A stretch of 64,000 nucleotides of DNA from Deltaproteobacteria bacterium (GTDB lineage: Bacteria > Desulfobacterota > Binatia > UTPRO1): NCBI GenBank assembly GCA_020852955.1, contig JADYZW010000027.1, forward strand, positions 48,551 through 112,550, read 5' to 3'. Shown piece by piece: positions 52,401-64,000 of this stretch (the first letter of the stretch is position 1; each line of letters starts with the position of its first letter). The notes beneath the pieces are model-generated. The model saw only the letters and a program-made list of their open reading frames with translations. It had not been told where the DNA came from and did no database searches. The translations under genes and the position numbers were made by a program.

Positions 52401-52649
52401 TCAGATGAACTGCTTCCACCAGGGCGCGCCGCTCTGCCGGTACTTCACGGCGGCGGTCGTCGTGACGCCGGCCCGCTTGCCGGCCTGGGCGGGCTTCGCG
52501 GCCGACGGCTTCGCGGTGGCACGCGCGGCGGTCGCCTTCTTCGCGGCCGTCTTCCGAGGCGTCGTCTTGCCGGCGCGCGCGCGGACGGTCTTGGACGACG
52601 GACGGGCGGGCGTCTTCTTTGCGGAACGGGACGAGGTCTTGGTCTTCAT
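52401..52649 (-). CDS. Small highly basic Ala/Lys-rich (histone-H1-like) protein
   Basis: An 82-residue protein of 14 Lys and 8 Arg with no Asp or Glu, in Ala/Thr/Pro-rich low-complexity sequence (for example RKTAAKKATAARATAKPSAA). The last 15 residues are different: YRQSGAPWWKQFI, with two Trp. Composition is like the lysine-rich tails of bacterial H1-like DNA-binding proteins. It sits between gspF and gspG on the same strand, 66 bases upstream of gspG. The function is unknown; it is not a known T2SS component. It has an AAGGAG ribosome-binding site just before the ATG. Confidence 0.7.
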   Translation of the reverse strand: MKTKTSSRSAKKTPARPSSKTVRARAGKTTPRKTAAKKATAARATAKPSAAKPAQAGKRAGVTTTAAVKYRQSGAPWWKQFI

Positions 52650-52711
52650 GCGACGAACTCCTTAAACGAACGTCCGCGGCCCTGCAACTCGCGCGCGCGG
52701 TGCGGGTCGCC

Positions 52712-53926
52712 TCACTTCACGATGCGGTTCAGCTCGAAGATCGGCAGCAGGATCGCGAGCACGATGAACAGCACGACGCCGCCCATGAACACGATGATGA
52801 CCGGCTCGAGGATCGTCGTGAGGGCCCCGACCGCGTTCTCGACCTCGTCGTCGTAGGTGTCGGCGGCCTTCGCGAGCATCGCCGGGAGCTCGCCGCTGCG
52901 CTCGCCGACCGCCACCATGTGGACGACGAGCGGCGGAAAGAGCCCGCTCTCGCGGAGCGGCGGGGCGATGCTCTGGCCCTCGCGGATGGCGTCGCGCGCG
53001 CGCTCGATCGCGCCGGCGAGCACCGTGTTGTCGACGATGCTCTTCACGATGTCGAGCGCGGGGAGGAGGCCGATGCCGCTCGCGAGCAGGGTCGAGAGCG
53101 TGCGCGCGAAGCGCGCCACGGCGAGCTTCTGCGTGAGGCGCCCGAAGTACGGCGCGGCGAGCAGCAGCCGGTCCACGCGCGCGCGGCCCGCCGGCGTCCG
53201 GGCCCAGCGCGCTACGCCGAGCACCGCACCCGCCGCGAGCGCGAGCACGAGCCACCACCAGTGCGCGACGAAATCCGACAGGCCGAGCAGGAAGCGGGTC
53301 GGGAGCGGCAGCTGCTGGTGCGTCTCCTGGAAGATGCGCGTCACCTTCGGCACCACGTACGACAGGAGGAAGAAGAGGATGGTTCCGCTCAACAGCAGCA
53401 TGATGGCGGGATAGGTGAGCGCGGTCCGCACCTTTGCGAGGAGCCGCGCCTGATTCTCCGTGTAGTCGGCGAGCCGCTCCAGCACGACGGGCAGGGCGCC
53501 GCTCGCCTCGCCGGCCCGCACCATGTTCACGTACAGCGACGCGAACAGCCGGGGGTGCCGCGCCAGCGCTTCCGCGAGCGCGCTGCCCTCCGTCACCTCC
53601 TGGCGGACCTGGGCGAGCGTGCGCCCGAGCAGGGGGCGCTCGGCCTGCTCGCTGAGCGCCCCGAGCGCCTCGACGAGCGGCAGCCCCGCCGCGACGAGGG
53701 TGCTGAACTGGCGCGTGACCGCCGCGAGCTCCGCCGCCGGTACGCGCTCGGAACGACGCGCCGCGACGCGGCGGGTCGACCCCGTGCCCCGGTCCTCGCT
53801 CAGGTCGGTCGGGAACACCCCCGTCCGGCGGAGCTTCTGGCGAGCGCCGCGGGGGCTGTCCGCGTCGACGACTCCGCCGACGGCGCGGCCGCCGGCATCG
53901 AGCCCGCGATAGACATAGAGCGGCAT
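52712..53926 (-). CDS. gspF: Type II secretion inner-membrane platform protein GspF
   Basis: A 404-residue protein with two GspF/PilC domains and three membrane segments. Typical parts are MPLYVYRGLDAGGRAVGGVV, LAAVTRQFSTLVAAGLPLVE, ASLYVNMVRAGEASGALPVV and the C-terminal VGERSGELPAMLAKAADTYD and EPVIIVFMGGVVLFIVLAIL. Polytopic platform that links GspE to the pseudopilus. Start ATG 53926. Confidence 0.95.
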   Translation of the reverse strand: MPLYVYRGLDAGGRAVGGVVDADSPRGARQKLRRTGVFPTDLSEDRGTGSTRRVAARRSERVPAAELAAVTRQFSTLVAAGLPLVEALGALSEQAERPLLGRTLAQVRQEVTEGSALAEALARHPRLFASLYVNMVRAGEASGALPVVLERLADYTENQARLLAKVRTALTYPAIMLLLSGTILFFLLSYVVPKVTRIFQETHQQLPLPTRFLLGLSDFVAHWWWLVLALAAGAVLGVARWARTPAGRARVDRLLLAAPYFGRLTQKLAVARFARTLSTLLASGIGLLPALDIVKSIVDNTVLAGAIERARDAIREGQSIAPPLRESGLFPPLVVHMVAVGERSGELPAMLAKAADTYDDEVENAVGALTTILEPVIIVFMGGVVLFIVLAILLPIFELNRIVK

Positions 53927-54014
53927 CAGCGTCCGCGAGGCGTTCCGGAGAGGGAGCCGGCCGACGAGCGCCGGACGACCCGGGGCGCGCCGGCAAGGGA
54001 ATGCGCGGGCGGGC

Positions 54015-55625
<1,611 letters not shown>

Positions 55626-55630
55626 GCCGA

Positions 55631-58246
55631 TCAGTGCTCCTCGTGCTCGGTCGCCGCGGCGGCCTCGGGGCGGGCGGCGCCGAGCGTGAGCGTGAGCGTA
55701 CCACCCTGATCCGTGAGGTCATAGGCCGGCGGCACGTCCGTCGTGAGGTCGAGCACGAGACGCATCCGCCCGTCGTGATGGGCGACGCGCACCCGACGCA
55801 ACAACGGATCCATCACCTTCATGAAGTCGACCGTGGCGCGCTTGCGGCTGTCGCCGTACACGTCGATCACGATCCGGCCCGGCTCCCCGAGGGCGTAGTG
55901 GGTGATCTTCGTCGGCGGCCCGCCGACGCCGATGACGATGGCGGCGCCGTCGGCGCGCCGATCCACCGTAACCGACGACGTCTCGAGCGGACCGGGGGCG
56001 GTCGTCGCGTCGCTCGTCGGCACCGGGGTGCCGGGCCCGCCCGCCGGCAGCTCACGCTCCTCGGGAAGGTTGAACGACGGCATGTCGAGCGGATCGGGCC
56101 GCCGGCGCGGGGCGCCCGCCGAGTCCATGAGGTTCCGGAAGCGGTCGCGCTCGGCGACCGAGACGTCGGCCGCGTCCTGCTCGTTCTTGATGATGTGCGG
56201 CGTGAGGAAGATGAGCAGGTTGATCTTGCTCTTGTTGCGCTCGGTGTTCTTGAAGAGGTTTCCGAGGACGGGGATCTCGGCGAGATAGGGCACCTTGCTC
56301 TCGCGCTCGTTGATCGAGTCGGAGATGAGGCCGCCGATCACGATGGTCTGGCCGTCGCGCACGTTGATGGTGGTACTGGCGCTCCGCACGGTCGTCGTCG
56401 GACCAACCTCGTCCGCGTCGAGCAGGGGGTTCGGAATGATGGCCGACACTTCCTCGAAGAGCGCGAGCCGCACCATCGCGCCCTCGGAGATCTGGGGCGT
56501 GAGGCGCAGCGTGATGCCGACGTCCTCGCGCTCGATGGTGGCGAAGGTGTTGTTGAGGTTCGTCTCGCTCGTCGCGCGACTCGCCACGAAGGGGACGTTC
56601 TGGCCGACCACGATCTCGGCCTCCTCGTTGTCGGTGGTGAGGATGTTCGGGGCCGAGAGGATGTTGACGTCGTTCGCGTTGTCGAGGGCGTGCAGCAGCG
56701 CCGCCTGCGCCGGCACCGTGGTGCCGTCGGGCAGGGTGACGGTCTGATCCGAGACCGCGGCGAGGATCAGGCCGGGCAGGCTCCCCGGGTTGGCGAGCAC
56801 GTTGTTGATGGTGCCGAGGTTGGTGCGCCCGACCCCGACGCCGTTCGGCAGGCCGACGCCGCCTTGCAGCTCGATGCCGAGGTTGCGGATGCGGTCGAGC
56901 GTGACCTCGAGGATGATCGCCTCGACGTAGACCTGGCGTCGCCGGATGTCGAGCTTCTCGATGACGCTGCGCAGGGTCTGGAAGTCCTCCGGCACGGCGG
57001 CCACGATGAGGGAGTTGGTCGCCGGGTCGGCCGTGATGCGGACGTCCCCCGCGAAGTCGATCGCCGACTGCTGCTGACCCGCCGGCTGGCCCGCTTGCTG
57101 CCGCAGCTGCTGCTGACGGTTCTGGGACGAGCGCCGGAGGCTGCTGCCGTTCGTACGCCGGTTGCGCGCGCTGCCGGCCTGACCCGGCTGGTTCAGTTGG
57201 CGGGGGCGGCCCGCGGTCGACCCGCCGGCCGCGCCGGTCACATCGAGGAGCACCGGCAGGAGATCCTCCGAGCTGGCGTACTTCAGGTAGTAGACGTGGA
57301 CCTTGCCGCTGCCGGGCGGAAGCGGCACGTCGAGACGCTCGACCATCGCGCGGATCGCCTGCATCTGCTCGGGCGGGGCGTTCACGATGAGGGTGTTCGT
57401 CCGGTCGTCGGGCGTGATCTTGAACGCCCGCAGCTGCGCGCCGCCGGCCGGCGCCGGCTTCCCGGGCTGCGCGGGCACGCCCGGCGCCGCGCGGTCCTCG
57501 AGCGCCGCCTGGATCGTCTCGGCGAGTTCGCCCGCCACCGCGTGCCGGAGGTTCAGGATCGCCGTCTGCCGCCGTGAGCTGGCGACGTCGAGCTCGGCGA
57601 CGAGTTTCGACAGCCGCTCGACGTTGGCGGCGGAGTCGACGAGGATCAGCGCGTTCGTCTGCGGATAGCCGGTGACGAGCCCGTCGGGCGACACCATCGG
57701 CTGGAGCACGCCGATCAAGTCGCCAACGTCGACCTGGGTGAGGGGAACCAGGCGCGTCACGTACTCTTCGGCGGGCGAAGGCACGCCGCCGTCGACCGTG
57801 CGGAGGCTCGTCGCCTTCGCTTCCTTGGTCGGGATGATGCGGATCGCGGCGCCGCTCGGCACCGTCGTGAACCCTTTCACCTGCAGCACGGCCTGGAAGA
57901 CCTGATACGCCTCCTCGGGCGTGATCCGGGTCGGCGACACCACGGTCACCTTGCCCTGTACGCGCTCGTCCATCACGAAGTTCTTGCCGGTGATCTCGCC
58001 GATAAACTTGACGAGGACGGCGATGTCGACGTCCTGAAAGTCCATCGTGATGTAACGGTCGCCGTCGCTCTCCACGACCGCCGGGCCCGGCGCCGCCGGG
58101 GACGCCTCGACGGCGGCGGGCGTCCGCCCCGCCGCGGCCGCCCCGTCCTCGGCGCGCGCGCCGCCGGCGCCGAGCGCGACGGCGATCGCCGCCGCCATCC
58201 AGCGGTTCACGGACCTCGGTGCTCCCCGTACTGCCACTGTCACCAC
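55631..58246 (-). CDS. gspD: Type II secretion secretin GspD with C-terminal AMIN-like domain
   Basis: An 871-residue outer-membrane secretin. The signal peptide is about residues 1-32 (cleaved ARA/ED). N0 (YITMDFQDVDIAVLVKFIGE), N1-N3 and the secretin core follow. A Gln-rich insert (NRQQQLRQQAGQPAGQQQ) lies in N3. After the secretin core (VPYLAEIPVLGNLFKNTERN) the protein has an extra ~115 residues with GEPGRIVIDVYG and LLRRVRVAHHDGRMRLVLDL, matching the AMIN domain pattern. AMIN domains are usually at the N-terminus of PilQ-type secretins, so this position is odd. Start GTG 58246. Confidence 0.92.
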   Translation of the reverse strand: MVTVAVRGAPRSVNRWMAAAIAVALGAGGARAEDGAAAAGRTPAAVEASPAAPGPAVVESDGDRYITMDFQDVDIAVLVKFIGEITGKNFVMDERVQGKVTVVSPTRITPEEAYQVFQAVLQVKGFTTVPSGAAIRIIPTKEAKATSLRTVDGGVPSPAEEYVTRLVPLTQVDVGDLIGVLQPMVSPDGLVTGYPQTNALILVDSAANVERLSKLVAELDVASSRRQTAILNLRHAVAGELAETIQAALEDRAAPGVPAQPGKPAPAGGAQLRAFKITPDDRTNTLIVNAPPEQMQAIRAMVERLDVPLPPGSGKVHVYYLKYASSEDLLPVLLDVTGAAGGSTAGRPRQLNQPGQAGSARNRRTNGSSLRRSSQNRQQQLRQQAGQPAGQQQSAIDFAGDVRITADPATNSLIVAAVPEDFQTLRSVIEKLDIRRRQVYVEAIILEVTLDRIRNLGIELQGGVGLPNGVGVGRTNLGTINNVLANPGSLPGLILAAVSDQTVTLPDGTTVPAQAALLHALDNANDVNILSAPNILTTDNEEAEIVVGQNVPFVASRATSETNLNNTFATIEREDVGITLRLTPQISEGAMVRLALFEEVSAIIPNPLLDADEVGPTTTVRSASTTINVRDGQTIVIGGLISDSINERESKVPYLAEIPVLGNLFKNTERNKSKINLLIFLTPHIIKNEQDAADVSVAERDRFRNLMDSAGAPRRRPDPLDMPSFNLPEERELPAGGPGTPVPTSDATTAPGPLETSSVTVDRRADGAAIVIGVGGPPTKITHYALGEPGRIVIDVYGDSRKRATVDFMKVMDPLLRRVRVAHHDGRMRLVLDLTTDVPPAYDLTDQGGTLTLTLGAARPEAAAATEHEEH

Positions 58247-58268
58247 CTCTCGCCCCGCCGGGACGGGT

Positions 58269-59153
58269 TCAGCGAATTTCGTAGGAGAAGTTCTTCGCCT
58301 GCTTGTTGCGTTGCAGGTCGACCGCGATGTGCCCTTCGTTCTGCAGCTCGGTGAAGAGGGTGATCGCCTTGGTGGGATCGGTGAGCTCGACGCCGTTCAC
58401 GCGGTTGATGACGTCGCCGTTCTGCAGGCCGATCTTCTCGAAGACCGATCCGGGCTTGATCGCGAAGACGCGGAAGCCGACGGTCTTGCCGTTTTCGAAG
58501 AAGGGCACGGCGCGCGCCTGGGTGAACACCTCGTTGATGTTGGCGACGGTCGCTTCGAGCTCGCGGCGATCGATCAGGAACTTGTTGTCCGCGGTCTTGC
58601 GGATCCGCTCGCCGGCCGCGCCGGACGTGCCGCCGGCGGGGACCGCGTCCTTGCCGCTCGCGCGCGCCGACGAGATCTCGAGCACCTCCTCGTTGCCGTC
58701 GCGGCCGAGGATCACGCGGTCCCACTCGACGCGGACGAGCGTCGCCACTTCGAGCACGGTGTCGCCGACCCGATACAGCGCCTGCCGGCGCGCGGCCTGG
58801 TCCTCGATGATCGCGTAGGAGCGCGCCGGATCGTGCGCGAGCGCGGTGCCCCAGAGCTTCAGGTTCAAGTCGGTCCGCGTGAACGCGTCGGACGCGGCTC
58901 CCGACGCCGCCGCGCCGCCCGGGTGCTTGACCGCGTTGAACACGTCGCGCTCCGCGATCACCGCGTACGCCGTCGCCGGCTCGACGGCCGCCGGAGGCGC
59001 GGGCGGCGGCGGCGCGGCGGCGGCACGCGGCGGCGGACCGGCCCAGCGCGCGGCGAGCACCGCGTTCGCGACGCGGGCCGCGAAGAACGCGATCATCGCC
59101 AGGAGGAGCAGATCGAGCGCGATCAGCGCCGGGCGCCACGACGCGGTCACCAT
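58269..59153 (-). CDS. gspC: Type II secretion protein GspC
   Basis: A 294-residue inner-membrane protein. One membrane segment (about 8-26), a Pro/Ala-rich linker, an HR domain (about 60-150) and a C-terminal PDZ domain (IKPGSVFEKIGLQNGDVINRVNG). GspC links the inner-membrane platform to the secretin GspD. A possible promoter on the minus strand, TTGAAG-17-TATGAG (59191-59163), would place the transcript start only a few bases before the ATG 59153. It is the first gene of the gsp operon and divergent from lysS. Confidence 0.9.
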   Translation of the reverse strand: MVTASWRPALIALDLLLLAMIAFFAARVANAVLAARWAGPPPRAAAAPPPPAPPAAVEPATAYAVIAERDVFNAVKHPGGAAASGAASDAFTRTDLNLKLWGTALAHDPARSYAIIEDQAARRQALYRVGDTVLEVATLVRVEWDRVILGRDGNEEVLEISSARASGKDAVPAGGTSGAAGERIRKTADNKFLIDRRELEATVANINEVFTQARAVPFFENGKTVGFRVFAIKPGSVFEKIGLQNGDVINRVNGVELTDPTKAITLFTELQNEGHIAVDLQRNKQAKNFSYEIR

Positions 59154-59268
59154 GCCTCGGACCTCATAGGGTAAAGGCCATGGGCCTTCAAGCGAGGGCG
59201 CGCCGTCCGCGCGCACGCGATCGCGCGCCGCGCGGCTTGTCTTTCCAAGCGATTCCCCGCATACGAGC

Positions 59269-60756
<1,488 letters not shown>

Positions 60757-60777
60757 GCCGGGCGCCCCGGATTCGCC

Positions 60778-62058
60778 GTGCGCTACGAGTTGATGGTCGG
60801 GCTGCGCTACCTGCGCGCCAAACGCTCCGAGGCGTTCATCTCCCTCATCACGGTGATCTCGATCGTCGGGGTGATGATCGGGGTGATGACGCTCAACATC
60901 GTGCTCGCGGTGATGACGGGCTTCGAGGAGGACCTGCGCGACCGCATCCTCGGCTTCAACCCGCACATCGTCCTGGTGTCCTATGCCGGAACGATCGCCC
61001 ATCCCGACGAGGTCCTGCGCCACGTGAGGGAGACCCCCGGCGTCGCCGCCGCAGCACCGCTCGTCTACAGCCAGGTGATGCTGAGCAGCGGCCAGAGCGT
61101 CTCGGGGGTGGTGGTGCGCGGCGTCCCGCCCGACATGGAAGAGGCGGTCGTCGACCTGAAGGCGCATCTCACGAGCGGCTCGCTCGCGGGGCTCGGCGCG
61201 CCCTTCGAGGTGCCGGTCGAGGGCGAGAAGGACGCCGACAAGGACGGCCGCGTCGACGCGACGACGCTCACCGGCGTGATTCTCGGCGGGGAACTCGCGA
61301 AGCAGCTCGGGCTCGTCGTCGGCGACCCCGTGAGCGTCGTCTCGCCGCTCGGGACGCCGTCGCCGGTCGGGCCGATCCCGAAGGTGAAGCGCTTCGTGCT
61401 CGCCGGCACGTTCGATTCCGGGATGTACGACTACGACTCCGGCCTCCTCTACATGGCCATCGCGGACGCCCAGAAGTTCTTCGGGCTCGGCAACGCGATC
61501 ACCGGCGTCGAGATCCGGGTCACCGACCTCTACGGCGCGGAGAAGGTCGCGCGCCGGCTGGAGCAGACCCTGGGCACGCCGTTCCGCGCCCGCGACTGGA
61601 TGGAGGTGAACCGCAACCTCTTCCTCGCCTTCCGCCTCGAGAAGGTCGTCTATTTCATCGTGCTGACGCTGATCGTCCTGGTCGCGGCCTTCAACATCGT
61701 CGCCACGCTCATCATGGTGGTCATGGAGAAGCGGAAGGACATCGCGATCCTCAAGTCCATGGGCGCGACCGACCGCTCGATCGCCCGCATCTTTATGCTG
61801 AAGGGGCTGATCATCGGGGTCGTCGGCACCCTCCTCGGCGTCGTCGGCGGGTACGCGGGCTGCTGGCTGCTGCGACACTACCAGTTCGTCGAGCTGCCGA
61901 AGGACGTCTTCTACGTCTCGACGCTGCCGGTCCGGGTCTACGGCGAGAACTTCGCGACGGTGGCCCTGGTCTCCGTCGTGATCTGCCTCCTGGCGACGAT
62001 CTATCCCGCGCGGCAGGCCGCGGGACTGGCGCCCGTGGAGGTGATCCGCTACGAGTAG
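60778..62058 (+). CDS. lolC: Lipoprotein-releasing ABC transporter permease (LolC/LolE)
   Basis: A 426-residue inner-membrane permease of the MacB/FtsX type. The first membrane segment is about 22-48 ([20 protein letters not shown]), a large periplasmic domain follows, and three more segments lie near 285-310, 335-360 and 390-410. [16 protein letters not shown] is the usual LolC/E cytoplasmic motif. With LolD it extracts outer-membrane-directed lipoproteins. Only one permease gene is here, so it probably forms a homodimer (LolF-like). Start GTG 60778. Confidence 0.93.
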   Translation: MRYELMVGLRYLRAKRSEAFISLITVISIVGVMIGVMTLNIVLAVMTGFEEDLRDRILGFNPHIVLVSYAGTIAHPDEVLRHVRETPGVAAAAPLVYSQVMLSSGQSVSGVVVRGVPPDMEEAVVDLKAHLTSGSLAGLGAPFEVPVEGEKDADKDGRVDATTLTGVILGGELAKQLGLVVGDPVSVVSPLGTPSPVGPIPKVKRFVLAGTFDSGMYDYDSGLLYMAIADAQKFFGLGNAITGVEIRVTDLYGAEKVARRLEQTLGTPFRARDWMEVNRNLFLAFRLEKVVYFIVLTLIVLVAAFNIVATLIMVVMEKRKDIAILKSMGATDRSIARIFMLKGLIIGVVGTLLGVVGGYAGCWLLRHYQFVELPKDVFYVSTLPVRVYGENFATVALVSVVICLLATIYPARQAAGLAPVEVIRYE

Positions 62059-62064
62059 GCGCCA

Positions 62065-62754
62065 TTGATCGCCCTCCGCAACCTCTCGAAGGAGTACGTC
62101 GACGGACCGCGGGTGGTGCGGGTGCTTTCCGGTCTCGACCTCGAGATCGGGCAGGGAGAACGAGTCGCGATCGTGGGGGAGTCGGGGGTGGGGAAGAGTA
62201 CGCTGCTGCACATCCTGGGCACGCTCGATCGACCGACGGGAGGCGAGGTGTGGTTCGACGGTGAAAACCTCACGAGCAAGAGCGACCGCGAGCTCGCCCA
62301 TTTCCGCAACCGCGAGATCGGCTTCATCTTCCAGTTCCACCATCTGCTGCCCGATTTCACGGCCCTCGAGAACGTCATGATGCCCGCGCTGATCGCCGGC
62401 ACGGCCACCGAGTCCGCGCGCGCGCGCGCGACCGGCCTGCTCGAGCGGGTCGGGCTCGCCGAGCGCTTCGACCACAGGCCGGGCGAGCTCTCCGGGGGCG
62501 AGCAGCAGCGCGTGGCGGTCGCGCGGGCCCTCGTGCAGGAGCCGCGCGCCGTCCTCGCCGACGAGCCGACGGGCAACCTCGACCCGGCGACCGGCGAAGG
62601 CGTGCAGAGCCTCCTGCTGGAGCTGAATCGCGAGCACGATATCACGCTCGTCGTCGTCACGCATAGCGCGAGCCTCGCGGGCGCGATGGACCGGACGCTG
62701 CGCCTGCACGCCGGCCGCATCGCGAGCGACGAGCCGCGCGCGGCGGCCGTCTGA
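62065..62754 (+). CDS. lolD: Lipoprotein-releasing ABC transporter ATPase LolD
   Basis: A 229-residue ATPase. Walker [11 protein letters not shown]-loop [18 protein letters not shown], signature [15 protein letters not shown], Walker [13 protein letters not shown] and switch His VVVTH are all present. The [10 protein letters not shown] sequence is the LolD hallmark. It energises the LolC permease encoded just upstream. Start TTG 62065. Confidence 0.95.
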   Translation: MIALRNLSKEYVDGPRVVRVLSGLDLEIGQGERVAIVGESGVGKSTLLHILGTLDRPTGGEVWFDGENLTSKSDRELAHFRNREIGFIFQFHHLLPDFTALENVMMPALIAGTATESARARATGLLERVGLAERFDHRPGELSGGEQQRVAVARALVQEPRAVLADEPTGNLDPATGEGVQSLLLELNREHDITLVVVTHSASLAGAMDRTLRLHAGRIASDEPRAAAV

Positions 62755-62756
62755 CG

Positions 62757-64000
62757 ATGCGGAACGCTTCGGAGGTGGGGATGCGGCGCTCGACGATGAT
62801 CCCGGGGCTGGTGGCGCTCGCCTGCGCCGGAGTGCTCGCCGGCACGGCGCCGGCGAGCGCGCGGCCGGCGGCGGCCGGCGGCGCGACCCGCCCCGCCCAC
62901 GACCGCGTGGCAGCGGTGCGCATCGAGGGCAACGCCCGGGTCGACGAGGAGGCCATCCGCATCCACGTCCAGACCCGGGCCGGCCAGGCGCTCGACCGCG
63001 GCGCGATCGACAGCGACGTCCGCGCGATCTACGCGATGGGCTTCTTCGAGACCGTCGACGTCGAACGCCACGACGAGGCCGAGGGGATCGTCGTCGTCTA
63101 CCGCGTGCGCGAGCGTCCGCAGATCGCGAGCGTGGCGATCGAGGGCACGAAGAAGCTCCGCAGCGAGGACGTCGAGGCGGCGCTCAAGATCCGGCCCCAC
63201 ACCATCCTCGACACCGAGAAGATGCGGCGCGGCATCGCCGATGCGAAGAAGCTCTACGAGGAGAAGGGCTACCTCGACGCGGCGATCACACCGAAGACCG
63301 AGCCCGTCGCCGGCGCCGCGAACGAGGTCGCGCTCACCTACGTCGTCGACGAGGGCGCGATCGTCCGCATCCAGGAGATCGAGATCGAGGGCAACACGGC
63401 CTTCAGCGATCGCAAGCTGAAGCGCGTCATGACGACCAGCGAAGAGAACCTCCTGTCGCGGTTCACCGGCGCCGGCGTCCTCAACGCCGAGGCCCTCAAG
63501 ACCGACACCGAGCGACTCACCGCCTTCTACTACGACGACGGCTACATCACGGTGCGCGTCGACGAGCCCAGGGTCGAGCGCCGCGAGGACGGGCTCTACG
63601 TCACCATCAAGATCGCCGAGGGCGACCAGTTCAAGGTCGGCGCGATCGGGTTCAATGGCGACGTGCGCGACGACCTGAGCCTGAGCGCGGACCTCGACCT
63701 GGCCACCGGCGACGTCTTCCGTTCCAGCAAGCTCCGGCAGGACATCCTGAAGATCACCGACAAGTACGGCGACGTCGGGTACGCCTTCGTCAACGTCGAG
63801 CCCGAGACCGAGATCGACCAGGACAAGAAGGTCGTCGACGTCACCTACAAGATCGACCAGGGGCCCGAGGTTGCGATCGACAAGATCCTCATCACGGGCA
63901 ACACCAAGACGCGCGACAAGGTGCTGCGGCGCGAGCTCAAGGTCGAGGAGCAGGAGCGCTTCTCCGGCACCAAGCTCAAGAAGAGCCGCGACGCGCTGAA
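62757..64000 (+). CDS. bamA: Outer-membrane protein assembly factor BamA, 3' end cut by window
   Basis: The first 414 codons are visible. A signal peptide (about residues 1-36, APASA) is followed by successive POTRA domains: [80 protein letters not shown] and [20 protein letters not shown] begin the five repeats. The barrel is beyond the edge. BamA folds beta-barrel proteins into the outer membrane. Start ATG 62757 is three bases after lolD; a second ATG at 62781 is possible. Confidence 0.93.
   Translation, partial: MRNASEVGMRRSTMIPGLVALACAGVLAGTAPASARPAAAGGATRPAHDRVAAVRIEGNARVDEEAIRIHVQTRAGQALDRGAIDSDVRAIYAMGFFETVDVERHDEAEGIVVVYRVRERPQIASVAIEGTKKLRSEDVEAALKIRPHTILDTEKMRRGIADAKKLYEEKGYLDAAITPKTEPVAGAANEVALTYVVDEGAIVRIQEIEIEGNTAFSDRKLKRVMTTSEENLLSRFTGAGVLNAEALKTDTERLTAFYYDDGYITVRVDEPRVERREDGLYVTIKIAEGDQFKVGAIGFNGDVRDDLSLSADLDLATGDVFRSSKLRQDILKITDKYGDVGYAFVNVEPETEIDQDKKVVDVTYKIDQGPEVAIDKILITGNTKTRDKVLRRELKVEEQERFSGTKLKKSRDAL

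Overview
This window is about 64 kb of very GC-rich DNA from a Gram-negative bacterium. Outer-membrane and periplasm machinery is present: BamA, LolC/LolD, a full type II secretion system, a DUF1329 protein and a heptosyltransferase-like GT9 enzyme. The order lysS-lolC-lolD-bamA and the T2SS order gspC-D-E-F-G-H-I-J-K-L-M-N resemble arrangements in the former Deltaproteobacteria (Desulfobacterota, Myxococcota, Binatota-like lineages). That placement is inference from gene order and protein style; there is no rRNA or marker set here to prove it. Most genes are tightly packed with ATGA/GTGA start-stop overlaps, and no gene-free stretch exceeds 300 bases. I see no phage, insertion sequence, CRISPR array or toxin-antitoxin module.

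Layout. 1-1639: a truncated zinc-ribbon membrane protein, a tRNA-Leu(CAG) with its own promoter and a small cupin, all on the minus strand. 1733-9700: an archaeal-type ValS, then nadC, birA and coaX (cofactor metabolism), an EF-G-like GTPase and a conserved unknown protein. 9721-16602: surface-sugar genes, comprising a glycosyltransferase-methyltransferase fusion, a neuA/neuB/neuC nonulosonic acid set, a surface-carbohydrate protein and a sterol-desaturase-family hydroxylase. 16652-21760: a micro-lipoprotein, then a TCA-cycle operon icd-mdh-sucC-sucD-ndk behind a good sigma70-like promoter. 21757-29998: polytopic membrane proteins of unknown function (two are convergent paralogues), a methyltransferase and a GT9 enzyme. 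29995-34887: rlmN, a lipid-kinase-like gene, mtnP, a PfkB kinase and a GT2. 34989-40494: ugd, UDP-glucuronate decarboxylase, a UDP-hexose epimerase and a convergent membrane histidine kinase. 40615-46047: lepA, lepB, a GT-C-like membrane protein and a DUF1329 protein, closed by an intrinsic terminator. 46127-59153 (minus): the complete T2SS gspC-N with a tiny histone-H1-like gene between gspF and gspG. 59269-64000 (plus): lysS, lolC, lolD and a truncated bamA.

Functional picture. The window combines housekeeping (tRNA charging, NAD, biotin and CoA cofactors, TCA cycle, translation factors, signal peptidase) with envelope biogenesis (lipoprotein release, OMP assembly, protein secretion) and extracellular glycan synthesis (CMP-nonulosonate, UDP-glucuronate, UDP-xylose, several glycosyltransferases). 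No single undescribed system is obvious. The best leads are the paired paralogous 700-aa membrane proteins, the basic H1-like protein inside the T2SS locus, the AMIN-like domain at the C-terminus of GspD, the GT2-methyltransferase fusion, the archaeal-type ValS and the EF-G paralogue with a non-canonical G4 motif.
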